A stretch of DNA of 64,000 nt from Spirosoma sp. SC4-14 (GTDB taxonomy: Bacteria; Bacteroidota; Bacteroidia; Cytophagales; Spirosomataceae), in NCBI RefSeq assembly GCF_037201965.1, contig NZ_CP147518.1, positions 7,433,001-7,497,000 on the forward strand. The letters run 5' to 3'. Below the pieces are notes generated by a model. It did no database searches. It was not told where the DNA came from and saw only the letters and a list, made by a program, of their open reading frames with translations. The translations under genes were made by a program, and so were the position numbers. Shown piece after piece: positions 18,352 through 27,967 of this stretch. Position 1 is the first letter of the stretch. The number at the start of each line of letters is the position of its first letter.

Positions 18352-19731
18352 ATGAAATTCATTCTCAGACGCATCCGCTATTTGGGCCTGCTATTTCCTC
18401 TGACAGCATTGGCTCAGCCTTCTCTAAACGGCAAGTCGCCGATTGTCGAGAGCTACATCCGCGAAGGGTTGACCAACAATCTTGCACTCCGTCAGGAATC
18501 GCTTGAGATTGGTCGCGTAACGGAGTCGTTGAACCAGGCAAAGTCGCTCTTCTATCCACGCATTGCTTTCAACCCAACCTACTCGGTAGCAGCAGGCGGT
18601 CGGCGGCTGGAGTTTCCGGTAGGTGATTTGCTAAATCCAGCCTACAAAACGCTGAATCAGCTCACTGGCTCCGATAACTTCCCAACCAACATCCAGAATG
18701 TCAATCAGTTGTTGGCTCCCAATAACTTCCACGACACTAAGTTCAGTGTGAGCTATGCTATCTTCAACACCGACATTCAGTATAATTATCTCATTCAAAA
18801 GCAGTTATTATCGGCACAGGAGGCTCGGAAACGCGTTGTTGAGAACGAGCTGCGGTATACTATTGCTACTGCTTATTACCAGTATCTGCAAACGCTGGAG
18901 GCTATTCGCATTTTCGAAAGCGCACGCACGGTATTAAACGAACTGGCTCGTTTGAACGAAAAGCTGGTTAGTAACAACGTAGCCACGAAAGAGGTCGTTA
19001 CGTCGGCCCGTTACGAGGTCAGCAAAGTCGATCAGCAATTAGCCGTAGCCCAAAAGAATCGGGAAACCGCTCAGGCCTACTTCAATTTTTTACTGAATCG
19101 CGATCTTACAACAGCCATTGACGTTGATTCGTCGCTTACCAAAATTCTACCCGAATCGAAAGAAAATCTGCCCGATTTACAACAGACGGCTTTGCACGGG
19201 CGCCAGGAACTTACTCAGCTTGGCCAGTCATTAGAAGCCGCCCAAACAGCGGTTCGGCTTAACGAAGCCAATGCCAAAATCCCGAATCTGTATGTCGGAG
19301 GTAGTACTGGTTTTCAGGGATTTGGCTATACGTTTCAGAATCAGGCGTATGTGGTAGCACAGGTTGGTTTGCAGTGGGATCTGTTTCGCGGCTACGAAAA
19401 GCGCTCAAAAATTCAGCAGGCAAAAATTCAGACCAATGCGCTGCAAACCCGCATAGCCGAAGCACAGCGCCAGATTCAGTTGCAGGTTTTGCAGGCGTAT
19501 TATGATCTGGATGCAGCTAATCAGAGCCTGGTTGCCACACAAAGCGGGATGACCAATGCCGACCAGTCGTTTCGGGTTGTCGATAGCAAATATCGGAATG
19601 GGCAGGCACTGCTGATTGAGTTTCTCCGCTACCAGAACGACCGGCTAACGGCTCAGTTGCAGCATTCGGTAGCGCGTATGGATGTGCTTGTCAAACGTGC
19701 GGCTCTGGATCGGGCAGTAGCGGTTCAGTAA
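18352..19731 (+). CDS. TolC-family outer-membrane efflux protein
   Basis: A 459-residue protein with a signal peptide ending at LTALAQ. Two homologous alpha-helical/strand repeats, rich in Gln, Ala and Asn with long heptad helices (ELRYTIATAYYQYLQTLEAI; QIQLQVLQAYYDLDAAN), are typical of outer-membrane efflux (OEP) proteins. It would form the trimeric outer-membrane duct for the adaptor and RND pump encoded downstream. First gene after the second TetR operator. Confidence 0.9.
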   Translation: MKFILRRIRYLGLLFPLTALAQPSLNGKSPIVESYIREGLTNNLALRQESLEIGRVTESLNQAKSLFYPRIAFNPTYSVAAGGRRLEFPVGDLLNPAYKTLNQLTGSDNFPTNIQNVNQLLAPNNFHDTKFSVSYAIFNTDIQYNYLIQKQLLSAQEARKRVVENELRYTIATAYYQYLQTLEAIRIFESARTVLNELARLNEKLVSNNVATKEVVTSARYEVSKVDQQLAVAQKNRETAQAYFNFLLNRDLTTAIDVDSSLTKILPESKENLPDLQQTALHGRQELTQLGQSLEAAQTAVRLNEANAKIPNLYVGGSTGFQGFGYTFQNQAYVVAQVGLQWDLFRGYEKRSKIQQAKIQTNALQTRIAEAQRQIQLQVLQAYYDLDAANQSLVATQSGMTNADQSFRVVDSKYRNGQALLIEFLRYQNDRLTAQLQHSVARMDVLVKRAALDRAVAVQ

Positions 19732-19749
19732 CACTTAAGCATAACCGAT

Positions 19750-20178
19750 ATGATAATAGCTTATATAAATAGCCTAATCCTGTTTCTTATCAGTGCAATT
19801 CATATCTATTGGGGAGTTGGTGGGAAATGGGGGCTAATGGCAGCCTTGCCTGAACATAATAACACAAAAGTGCTTCGACCTGGCCCTGTAGCTACGTTTA
19901 TTGTTGCCGTCATTTTGGGTTGTATGGCATTGTTCTATCTGTATAAAATAAATGAGTTAGCCATATTTAATTCATTCAATTTGCCTTGGCTAGATCAATA
20001 CGGACTGTGGTTTCTAGCTGGCGTTTTCCTGCTTCGTGCTATCGGCGACTTTAGGTATGTTGGCTTTTTCAAGCAAGTGTATGGGAGTCGCTTTGCTTAT
20101 CTCGATAGTCGGTTTTATTCTCCATTGTGTCTTCTTCTGAGCATCAATACATTTCTGCTTATTGCCTTTCTGAAATAG
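19750..20178 (+). CDS. DUF3995 small membrane protein
   Basis: A 142-residue protein with four hydrophobic segments (about 3-22, 46-66, 80-98, 120-140) and the HIYWGVGGKWG motif early on, matching DUF3995. It lies 18 nt after the TolC gene and 2 nt before the adaptor gene, so it is co-transcribed with the pump. DUF3995 has no known role; a place in the efflux unit is inferred only from position. The base composition looks slightly more AT-rich than the flanking genes, so it may be a later insertion. Confidence 0.8.
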   Translation: MIIAYINSLILFLISAIHIYWGVGGKWGLMAALPEHNNTKVLRPGPVATFIVAVILGCMALFYLYKINELAIFNSFNLPWLDQYGLWFLAGVFLLRAIGDFRYVGFFKQVYGSRFAYLDSRFYSPLCLLLSINTFLLIAFLK

Positions 20179-20180
20179 TC

Positions 20181-21236
20181 ATGAAAACACTACACATTTT
20201 ACTTTCTTTTCTGCTCGCGGTCATTTTATGGTCGTGCGGTACCAAAGCCGAGGATAAACCGGCCGAAGTCAAAACCGATGAAGCAGTTGTTCCCGTGAAG
20301 CTAACGCCGGTGAGCACCGTTGTCAGAGCCGAGCCCGTAATAGCTTCCGGTATCGTTTCGTCGGCTGAAGAAGCCCGCCTTTCCTTTAAAATTGGCGGTA
20401 TTATCAATCAAATGTTTGTTGAAGAAGGCCAGACCGTACATAAAGGGCAACTATTGGCCACACTCGACCTCACCGAAATTAACGCCCAGGTTAGTCAGGC
20501 ACAATTGGCCACCGAAAAAGCCGAACGCGATCTTGGTCGGGTCAAAAGCTTATATGCCGATACGGCTGCCACGCTCGAACAATTACAGAATGCAACGACG
20601 GGCATGAATGTAGCAAAGCAAAATCTGACCATCGCTCAGTTTAACCGCAGCTATGCCCAAATTCGGGCAACAGTCGATGGGACCGTAACGCGCAAAATTG
20701 CCAATGCAGGTGAGTTTATCGCTCCCGGCGGATCGGTTTATTTACTTTCCTCCAATCGCCGGAGCGACTGGGTCGTACGGGTTGGTGTATCGGATAAAGA
20801 CTGGGCACGGCTACGCCTGGGTAACCACGCCAGCATACGGCTCGATGCCTATCCCGACCAAACGTTTAGTGGCCTCGTCTGCGAACTGGCCCAGGCTGCC
20901 GATCCAGTCAACAAACTCTATGAAGTGGAGATTCGGATCAATCCCGGCAAGGTAAAATTTGCGCCGGGTTTATTTGCCAAAGTAACGCTTGTTCCTGCCC
21001 AGAGCCGCAATTACACCCTGGTTCCCGTTGAGTCGATTGTTGAGGGAAATGGTAAGGAAGGATTCGTCTATACGCTGGCAAATGACAAAAAACACGTCCG
21101 AAAACTTCCCGTACAAATTGGCTTTCTGGATGGCGACAAGGTTCTGTTAACAAATAGTTTGCCAACTGAAACCGCCGTTATTACAGCCGGATCGGCTTAC
21201 CTGACCGAAGAATCAAGCGTGGTTGTGAAGAACTAA
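20181..21236 (+). CDS. RND efflux periplasmic adaptor (HlyD/MFP family)
   Basis: A 351-residue lipoprotein with lipobox LWSC (Cys19). It contains the barrel-sandwich (lipoyl) half-motifs (RLSFKIGGIINQMFVEEGQ, then IRATVDGTVTRKIANAGE), a helical hairpin between them, a beta-barrel domain and a membrane-proximal domain. The true start is the ATG at 20181; the in-frame upstream start lies inside the DUF3995 gene and lacks a signal. It links the RND pump to the TolC-like duct. Confidence 0.92.
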   Translation: MKTLHILLSFLLAVILWSCGTKAEDKPAEVKTDEAVVPVKLTPVSTVVRAEPVIASGIVSSAEEARLSFKIGGIINQMFVEEGQTVHKGQLLATLDLTEINAQVSQAQLATEKAERDLGRVKSLYADTAATLEQLQNATTGMNVAKQNLTIAQFNRSYAQIRATVDGTVTRKIANAGEFIAPGGSVYLLSSNRRSDWVVRVGVSDKDWARLRLGNHASIRLDAYPDQTFSGLVCELAQAADPVNKLYEVEIRINPGKVKFAPGLFAKVTLVPAQSRNYTLVPVESIVEGNGKEGFVYTLANDKKHVRKLPVQIGFLDGDKVLLTNSLPTETAVITAGSAYLTEESSVVVKN

Positions 21237-21260
21237 AAACAAGCTAAATCATTATACAGT

Positions 21261-24200
21261 ATGCTGTCCGAATTTTCTGTCAAAAACTGGCAGTTTATGC
21301 TGGTGCTGTTTTTAGGCGTGGCTGCGCTCGGCATCAACTCACTGCTGAATATGCCCAGGGGCGAAGACCCCGAATTTACGGCTCCTAGTTTTGCGGTAGC
21401 TGTTATTTACCCTGGCACCGATGCACTCGACATGGAAAAGCTGGTTGTCGATCCGGGCGAAGCCCGATTCAATGCCCTCGAAAACATGAACCACGTGATT
21501 ACCAACGTAGACGATGGGCTGGCCGTATTTCGGCTCGAATACGACTACGATGTTGACCCCGACGAAAAATATCAGGAGATTATCCGTGAAGTAAACGCTC
21601 TCAAATCCGAATTACCTGCCGACATCTACCGGATCGACATCAAAAAGTTTTCGCCGACGGATGTGAACATTGTGCAGGTAGCTCTATTGTCGGAAGTGGC
21701 ATCATCCAAAGAGTTGGGCGATTATGCCGACGATCTCAAAAAAGAGTTTGAGAAGATAAAAAGCCTAAAAAATGCCGAAGACTGGGGCTATCCGGCGTCG
21801 GTCGTACGTATAGCGCTCAACATCGAAAAGATGGCTCAGAACGGTATTGCGGTAAACCGGGTAATTGGTGCTTTGCAGGCAGAAAACCTGAATATTCCGG
21901 GCGGAAACATTCAGGCCGGAACCCGCAAGTTTAATGTTAAGACATCGGGCGATTATCAGTCACTGGAAGAAATTCGCAACACCATTGTTTCAACCAATGG
22001 TCAGAAAATAATTTACCTGCGCGATGTAGCCGATGTTGATTTCAACTACGAAGACGAAACGCACATTACGCGCCTGAATGGTCATCGGGCTGTTTTGGTT
22101 ACGGCTGGGCAAAAAATCGGCGAAAACATCGCTAAAGTTGGCGAGCAGTTGAACCCCGTTATTGATCGTTTCGCTAAAACGCTTCCTCCTCATATTACGC
22201 TGGTTAAAAATTTCGACCAGACGGTTAGCGTGAATAAACGACTCGATCACTTCGTTCGTGATTTTGCCCTGGCTATTTTGCTGGTTTCGCTCACCCTGCT
22301 TCCGCTGGGTTTTCGGGCTGCGGTGGTGGTTATGATTTCCATTCCCTTATCATTAGCCATTGGTTTGTCGGGGCTCGATTTTCTGGGTTTCAGTATTAAT
22401 CAGTTGAGCATTGTTGGCCTTATTGTCGCCCTCGGAATTCTGGTCGATGATTCCATTGTGGTGGTCGAAAACATTGAACGATACCTTCGCGAAGGCTTTT
22501 CGAAACGGGAAGCAGCTATTAAAGCAACCAAACAAATTACGCTGGCCGTCATTGGCTGTACTACTACGCTGATTCTGGCTTTTTTGCCGCTCCTGTTCCT
22601 GCCCGAAGCCTCCGGCGATTTCATTCGTTCGTTGCCAATGGCCGTTGTTACTACCATTCTGGCTTCGCTTTTCGTATCGCTGACGATTGTACCATTTTTG
22701 TCGAGCCGTATCCTGAAAGAAGAACATAATCCGGAAGGCAATCTTTTTATGCGTGCCCTCAAACGGCTGATCAGCGGTTCATATAGTCGGTTGTTGCATT
22801 GGGGATTGCGCCATCCGGTCGTTACGCTGTTGTTTGCCGGCGTACTTTTTATGGGTGCTGTGTATATGTTCAAAATTGTTGGTTTTGGTCTGTTTCCGGC
22901 TTCCGAAAAACCGCAGTTTCTGATCAATATTGAAACACCCGATGGCACCAGTCTCTCCGAAACAGATCGGGTAGCCCGTTATGTGGAAGGTCAGCTAAAA
23001 CGTGAGCCCGACATAAAATACGTTACAACAAACGTTGGTCGTGGTCAGCCACGGATATACTACAACATCATTCAGCGTAACGAATCGCCTAATTATGCTC
23101 AGTTTTATGTGCAGTTGGTTGATATGGAACCCTCGGAAAAACGGGTACTGATCGATAAGCTTCGGGAACGCTTCAAACTCCACCCGAACGCCAAAATTGA
23201 GGTGAAAGATTTTGAGCAGGGCCCCGACCAGGAGGCTCCGGTAGCAATTCGGATCTTCGGCGAAAACCTCGACACGCTGAAAGTTATGGCTGCCCGGGTC
23301 GAGACTGCTTTCAAAAAAACACCGGGTCTAATCTACGTAAATAACCCTCTGGCGAACCAGAAAACCGATTTGCGCGTACGGATCAACAAAGAAAAAGCGG
23401 GTCTGCTGGGCATTTCGATTGCCGATGTAAACCGCACCATCCGGCTTGCCGTAGCGGGTCTGAATGTTGGGACATTCAAAGAACTCAATGGCGATGATTA
23501 CACCATCAATGTTACCTTACCAAAGGGTAAAGTAGCAGACCAACGCGTTCTCGACGGCCTCTATGTGAATACACTAACCGGCTCGGCCGTGCCACTGCGC
23601 CAGATTGCCGATCTGGAATTCGAGAGCAGCACCAATCAGATTCGCCACTACGACAAAGACCGGTACGTGACCATTACGGGCTTTGTTAAAACGGGCTATC
23701 TGGTCGATAATGTGTTCAACGATGTGCTCTCAAAACTCGACAAAATGAAACTCCCCACCGGGTTCAGCTATCAGGCGGCCGGTGAGCTGGAAAGTCGGGC
23801 CAAATCCTTCGGGGGGTTAGGCACTATTATCCTCATCACTATCTTTGGGTTCATTGCGGTGCTGGTGCTGGAGTTTGGTACATTCAAAAGCACGTTGATT
23901 GTTCTGTCGGTTATTCCACTGGGTATCATTGGCGCCGTATTAGCCCTTTACTTCACCGGAAATCCATTTTCATTCGTAGCCGTAATCGGTCTGATTGCGT
24001 TGATCGGTATTGAAGTTAAAAACTCGATTCTACTGGTCGATTTCACCAATCAGCTCCGGCAGGAAGGTATGCCGCTGGTCGAAGCAATCGAACATGCTGG
24101 CGAAGTTCGCTTTGTGCCAATTGTACTAACCTCACTAACGGCCATTGGCGGGCTTTTGCCACTCGCTCTGGAAGGAAATCCTCTGTATTCACCGCTGGCC

Positions 24201-24335
24201 TGGGTGCTTATTGGCGGGCTTATTTCCAGTACGCTACTATCGCGTGTGGTTACCCCCGTACTGTATAAACTGCTTCCACCAAGTGTAGCCGTAAAACCAG
24301 CTACTATGATCGAAGAAGAGCCAGCCCTTGTGTAG
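21261..24335 (+). CDS. RND-family inner-membrane efflux transporter
   Basis: A 1024-residue pump with the standard twelve membrane helices and two large periplasmic loops. The proton-relay Asp pair is seen in GILVDDSIVVVEN (helix 4), and the helix-10 Lys region appears as IGIEVKNSILLVDF. The length is normal for AcrB/MexB-type proteins. It completes the tripartite system with the preceding adaptor and TolC-like genes and is probably controlled by the upstream TetR protein. Substrate cannot be read from the sequence; drugs or other organic toxicants are more likely than metals. Confidence 0.93.
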   Translation: MLSEFSVKNWQFMLVLFLGVAALGINSLLNMPRGEDPEFTAPSFAVAVIYPGTDALDMEKLVVDPGEARFNALENMNHVITNVDDGLAVFRLEYDYDVDPDEKYQEIIREVNALKSELPADIYRIDIKKFSPTDVNIVQVALLSEVASSKELGDYADDLKKEFEKIKSLKNAEDWGYPASVVRIALNIEKMAQNGIAVNRVIGALQAENLNIPGGNIQAGTRKFNVKTSGDYQSLEEIRNTIVSTNGQKIIYLRDVADVDFNYEDETHITRLNGHRAVLVTAGQKIGENIAKVGEQLNPVIDRFAKTLPPHITLVKNFDQTVSVNKRLDHFVRDFALAILLVSLTLLPLGFRAAVVVMISIPLSLAIGLSGLDFLGFSINQLSIVGLIVALGILVDDSIVVVENIERYLREGFSKREAAIKATKQITLAVIGCTTTLILAFLPLLFLPEASGDFIRSLPMAVVTTILASLFVSLTIVPFLSSRILKEEHNPEGNLFMRALKRLISGSYSRLLHWGLRHPVVTLLFAGVLFMGAVYMFKIVGFGLFPASEKPQFLINIETPDGTSLSETDRVARYVEGQLKREPDIKYVTTNVGRGQPRIYYNIIQRNESPNYAQFYVQLVDMEPSEKRVLIDKLRERFKLHPNAKIEVKDFEQGPDQEAPVAIRIFGENLDTLKVMAARVETAFKKTPGLIYVNNPLANQKTDLRVRINKEKAGLLGISIADVNRTIRLAVAGLNVGTFKELNGDDYTINVTLPKGKVADQRVLDGLYVNTLTGSAVPLRQIADLEFESSTNQIRHYDKDRYVTITGFVKTGYLVDNVFNDVLSKLDKMKLPTGFSYQAAGELESRAKSFGGLGTIILITIFGFIAVLVLEFGTFKSTLIVLSVIPLGIIGAVLALYFTGNPFSFVAVIGLIALIGIEVKNSILLVDFTNQLRQEGMPLVEAIEHAGEVRFVPIVLTSLTAIGGLLPLALEGNPLYSPLAWVLIGGLISSTLLSRVVTPVLYKLLPPSVAVKPATMIEEEPALV

Positions 24336-24383
24336 TACAAACCTTCTGTTGTCGTTATGGCTTCGTTCTGGAATCAACTAAAA

Positions 24384-24416
24384 AACCTCCCGAAAACATT
24401 GTGCTTTCGGGAGGTT
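24384..24416 (-). terminator. Intrinsic terminator for the T9SS cargo gene
   Basis: A 12-bp stem AACCTCCCGAAA / TTTCGGGAGGTT (24384-24395, 24405-24416) with a 9-base loop. On the minus strand it is followed by a run of T, so it ends the minus-strand transcript; it lies between convergent genes and may also slow the RND transcript. Confidence 0.75.
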
Positions 24417-24447
24417 GAAGGCCACGCAAACCAATTGAACGGCTTAT

Positions 24448-25449
24448 TTACCGCACCAGTACTTTTCGAACAAGCTGTTCACCATCTGCCATGACACGGA
24501 GTAAATAAACCCCTGATGATAGCGGCTGAACCGGCACAATCACCAGCGTCGCATCGGATTGATGATTACGTATTGTCGTCAATTCTTTCCCGGTTAAGGT
24601 TATCAGCTGATAAGTAGCACCCACCAAATTCCGAACTGCCACCCGAATTACCTGCCCATCAATAGGGTTTTCCAGCAATTCCAGCGACGGGGTTAAGTTA
24701 TCCATAACTACCGATTGAATTTTGGATAAAGCTACCTGCCCATCCTCGTCAACCTGCTTTAGCCGGTAATAATTAGCACCGTCAAGGGGGTGTTGATCCA
24801 GAAACCCATAGTACTGGTGTTGATCAGTATTGCCTTGGGCAGCTACTTTTCCTACGGTTGTAAACTCGCCCAGATCCTGACTTCGCTGGATTTCGAATAC
24901 ATCAGCGTTTTGCTCCCAGGTTGTTTCCCAATTGATTTGAACGTGCTCGCCCTGCGGCTTAGCCGTAAAAGAAACCAGATTCACGGGAAGCCCGGAGCTA
25001 GTTAAAATATTAGGCCCACTAATGGAACCGTGTCCATTAAAAGGGCCAAATGTATAGTTGGGCGATGCTCCAATTACTATCTGCGAATTGGCGCTCCCGC
25101 CCGAAATGGAGCTACCAGAAGCGAGATAAATAGCCGATTGCTGATTCGATAATGTTAGTACTTTGTTATTACCAAAATCGATGGAACCGCCTGAACTAAC
25201 GCTTATCGAGGTCGAACCTGATATAGTCAGTGTCTGATCAAAGTTGATGGCTTTATTAATGATAATTGTACCTGTAAACGATGCATCCGGCGGTGGAGTT
25301 GCTCCCCCCGTACAACTCCAGGTTGAAGCCGAACTCCAGTTTCCTCCCTGCACAGTGGTGCAGGTTTGAGCCTTCAACATCCCCTGGAAAGCAACTAATA
25401 CGAGTAGCCCACAAAGAATGTGTACTGATTGTCGAACAACCCAGATCAT
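24448..25449 (-). CDS. T9SS type A sorting domain protein, paralogue 1
   Basis: A 333-residue secreted protein with a signal peptide ending at MLKAQ. The N-terminal part (about 28-150) begins with GGNWSSASTWSC and continues as serine/glycine-rich beta-strand repeats (a G8-like or beta-helix stretch). From LPVNLVSFTAKPQGE onward comes a conserved module (about 150-333): FN3-like segment EIQRSQDLGEFTTVGKV, NYYRLKQVDEDGQ, and a type A sorting domain ending GVYLLRVMADGEQLVRKVLV. This module is shared with the next gene. Export to the surface by T9SS with cleavage of the tail is expected. Function unknown. Confidence 0.8.
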   Translation of the reverse strand: MIWVVRQSVHILCGLLVLVAFQGMLKAQTCTTVQGGNWSSASTWSCTGGATPPPDASFTGTIIINKAINFDQTLTISGSTSISVSSGGSIDFGNNKVLTLSNQQSAIYLASGSSISGGSANSQIVIGASPNYTFGPFNGHGSISGPNILTSSGLPVNLVSFTAKPQGEHVQINWETTWEQNADVFEIQRSQDLGEFTTVGKVAAQGNTDQHQYYGFLDQHPLDGANYYRLKQVDEDGQVALSKIQSVVMDNLTPSLELLENPIDGQVIRVAVRNLVGATYQLITLTGKELTTIRNHQSDATLVIVPVQPLSSGVYLLRVMADGEQLVRKVLVR

Positions 25450-25546
25450 GATAATTTAGCGATTATTAAGCGTATTGATGACTTTCTGCCATGTATTTCA
25501 GACGAAGCTTTATGGCTATAGTCATCCGTAACAATCCTGTTACTGC

Positions 25547-26659
25547 TTATCGCACAACCACTTTCTGTGCCAATCGCTTATATTGACTTTGCGCTCGTAG
25601 TAAATAGATTCCCGGATTCAGCGGCTGAATCGGTATCAGCAAAACAGTATTATTCATTTGAGAAATTACTGATAAGGGAATTTCATTTCCCAACAAAGTT
25701 GTCAGATAATAGGCAGCCCCTTGCAAATTCCGGACTGCAAGCTGAATAGCCTGCCCATCGGTAGGGTTTTCCAGTAGTTCCAGCGACGGGGTTAGCTCGT
25801 CCATAACCACCGACATTATTTTGGAATGAGCAATCTGCCCATCGCGGTCAATCTGTTTTAGTCGGTAGTAGTTAGCCCCATCCAGCGGGTGCTCATCGCG
25901 GAAGCTATAGTATTGACGCTGGTCGGTATTGCCTTTAGCAATTACCTTGCCTACGGTTGTAAACTCGCCCAGATTCTGACTTCGCTGAATTTCGAACAAA
26001 TCGGCGTTTTGCTCCCAGGTTGTTTCCCAATTGATTTGAACGTGCTCGCCTTGAGGTTTTGCCGTAAAAGAAACCAGATTGACAGGGAGTGATTGTCCGT
26101 TTAGTTGAATCTCATCTAAATGTAAGGTAGCCCCACCCGAAATTGGACTACAGGCGTAGATACGAAAGGTAACGGGGCCACTCACATTACTGAACGCAGA
26201 ACCGCTCAGGCTAATCGAAGCGGTTTGATAAGAAGTTGTGACTGACTGAGAATATATATCATTTGCAAAGCCATCTATACTGGATCTAACACTGATTTGC
26301 TGGGGGCCATTTTGCGACCGCGAAAAAGCAAATGTCAACAAAGAAAAAGTAAGTGTTGCAGGGTTTGGAGTACCACCTGGTTGCACCGAAAACTGAACAT
26401 ACTCTGTCTGATTGCAAAGCGAAGTCGACCAGTTTTGTACATTAACACTTAAGCCAACATACCCTGATGTATACGGATTAGGGCCAAACTTATTTACGCT
26501 AACGTAGCTTACGTTTGACGTAGAAACTAATGAATTGGAAGATGTACCCGTATCGTCTCCTTCAAAACTCCAAGTAGCAGTAAAGGGCAGAGTTTGAGCA
26601 TTAACTACTTCGTTTACCGCAAATAAAGCAAATACTAATAGAAGGTATAAAGTCCTCAT
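25547..26659 (-). CDS. T9SS type A sorting domain protein, paralogue 2
   Basis: A 370-residue secreted protein with a signal peptide ending at VVNAQ. The N-terminal half (about 23-185) is a jelly-roll-like beta domain unrelated to that of the downstream gene (segments ATWSFEGDDTGT, ATLTFSLLTFAFSRS, VTFRIYACSP). The C-terminal half starts with SLPVNLVSFTAKPQGEHV and is nearly the same as in paralogue 1, ending PGIYLLRAQSQYKRLAQKVV. It shows domain swapping in front of a reused sorting module. The gene lies 97 nt upstream of paralogue 1 on the same strand. Confidence 0.8.
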   Translation of the reverse strand: MRTLYLLLVFALFAVNEVVNAQTLPFTATWSFEGDDTGTSSNSLVSTSNVSYVSVNKFGPNPYTSGYVGLSVNVQNWSTSLCNQTEYVQFSVQPGGTPNPATLTFSLLTFAFSRSQNGPQQISVRSSIDGFANDIYSQSVTTSYQTASISLSGSAFSNVSGPVTFRIYACSPISGGATLHLDEIQLNGQSLPVNLVSFTAKPQGEHVQINWETTWEQNADLFEIQRSQNLGEFTTVGKVIAKGNTDQRQYYSFRDEHPLDGANYYRLKQIDRDGQIAHSKIMSVVMDELTPSLELLENPTDGQAIQLAVRNLQGAAYYLTTLLGNEIPLSVISQMNNTVLLIPIQPLNPGIYLLRAQSQYKRLAQKVVVR

Positions 26660-26728
26660 ATAAGGCTAGATTGGCATGGTGTTACAAACACCTGCAATCT
26701 AGCTACTTATATTAATTTCACAATTGAG

Positions 26729-27901
26729 TTAATACAAAAAAGTACCCTGTTTAGATTTTATGGTCACTTTTTTACTTTCAGCAGCCTCAACATGACCAAT
26801 TATTTGAGCTTCTACGCCAAACGACCGGGAAATGTCGATGACGGATTGCGCCAGTTTCTGGGGTAGATAGACCTCCAGACGGTGGCCCATGTTAAAGACT
26901 TTGTACATCTCCTGCCAGCTCGTACCGCTTTCCTCCTGAATAAGCTGAAAGAGCGGAGGAACTGGAAACAGATTATCTTTCACCACATGCAGATTGTCGA
27001 TAAAGTGTAGCACTTTCGTTTGCGCACCGCCCGAACAATGCACCATGCCATGAATACGTGCTTGTAGTTCTTCCAGCAGAACTTTGGCCACTGGCGCATA
27101 GGTCCGTGTTGGCGACAGAATAAGTTGCCCAACGGTGATAGATTCGTTATTACTAACTCCAATGGTATCGGTTAAGCGTTTCGAGCCGCTATAAACCAGC
27201 GTGCGGTCGACAGCAGGGTCGAAACTTTCGGGGTATTTTTCGGCCAGATAGTGAGCCAGTACATCGTGTCGCGCCGACGTCAGGCCATTGCTACCCATGC
27301 CGCCATTGTAGCTGGTTTCGTAACTCGCCTGCCCAAACGAAGCCAGACCGACAATCACATCACCCGCCTGAATACGGTCGTTGCTGATCACCCGATCGCG
27401 TCGCATCCGGGCAATAACTGTGCTATCGACAATGACAGTGCGCACCAGATCGCCTACATCGGCGGTTTCGCCCCCTGTACTGTAGATTTCCAGGCCATGA
27501 TCGCGAAGCATTTGCAGCACTTCTTCGGTGCCATTAATGATTTCAGCAATCACCTCGCCGGGAATAAGATTTTTATTTCGACCAATGGTCGACGACAGCA
27601 GCATGGGCCCCGTTGCACCAACGCAGATCAAATCGTCGGTATTCATCACAACAGCATCCTGGGCAATGCCTTTCCAAACGCTCAGATCACCCGTTTCGCG
27701 CCAGTAGAGATATGCCAGCGACGATTTTGTTCCAGCCCCATCGGCGTGCATAATGGTACAATAGGCCGGGTCGCCAGCTAGTGTATCAGGAACAATTTTA
27801 CAAAATGCCTTCGGAAACAAGCCTTTGTCGAGCTGGGCAATGGCGTTGTGAACATCTTCTTTACTGGCGGAAACTCCGCGCTGTGCATAACGGTCTGTCA
27901 T
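26729..27901 (-). CDS. purM: Phosphoribosylformylglycinamidine cyclo-ligase (AIR synthase)
   Basis: A 390-residue AIR synthase of the Bacteroidota type, which closes FGAM to AIR with ATP in purine synthesis. Seen are the N-terminal YAQRGVSASKEDVHNAI, the nucleotide-binding HADGAGTKSSLAYLYW, the NTDDLICVGATGPMLLSSTIGRN segment split by strands, and ETADVGDLVRTV. The start is set at the ATG at 27901 (MTDRYAQRG); the 16-residue extension is unlikely. The next purine enzyme in this window, purE, is about 3 kb away in a separate unit. Confidence 0.88.
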   Translation of the reverse strand: MTDRYAQRGVSASKEDVHNAIAQLDKGLFPKAFCKIVPDTLAGDPAYCTIMHADGAGTKSSLAYLYWRETGDLSVWKGIAQDAVVMNTDDLICVGATGPMLLSSTIGRNKNLIPGEVIAEIINGTEEVLQMLRDHGLEIYSTGGETADVGDLVRTVIVDSTVIARMRRDRVISNDRIQAGDVIVGLASFGQASYETSYNGGMGSNGLTSARHDVLAHYLAEKYPESFDPAVDRTLVYSGSKRLTDTIGVSNNESITVGQLILSPTRTYAPVAKVLLEELQARIHGMVHCSGGAQTKVLHFIDNLHVVKDNLFPVPPLFQLIQEESGTSWQEMYKVFNMGHRLEVYLPQKLAQSVIDISRSFGVEAQIIGHVEAAESKKVTIKSKQGTFLY

Positions 27902-27967
27902 GCGGCAAAGGTAAGGAAAAAGGAAGTAGAGGCAGAACGCCTTCGCCATTCTCCACTCTTCTCCTCC

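Noticed and set aside
22353-22948. Overlapping minus-strand frames opposite the RND gene
   Set aside because: Shadows of the conserved membrane part of the pump; composition follows the sense codons.
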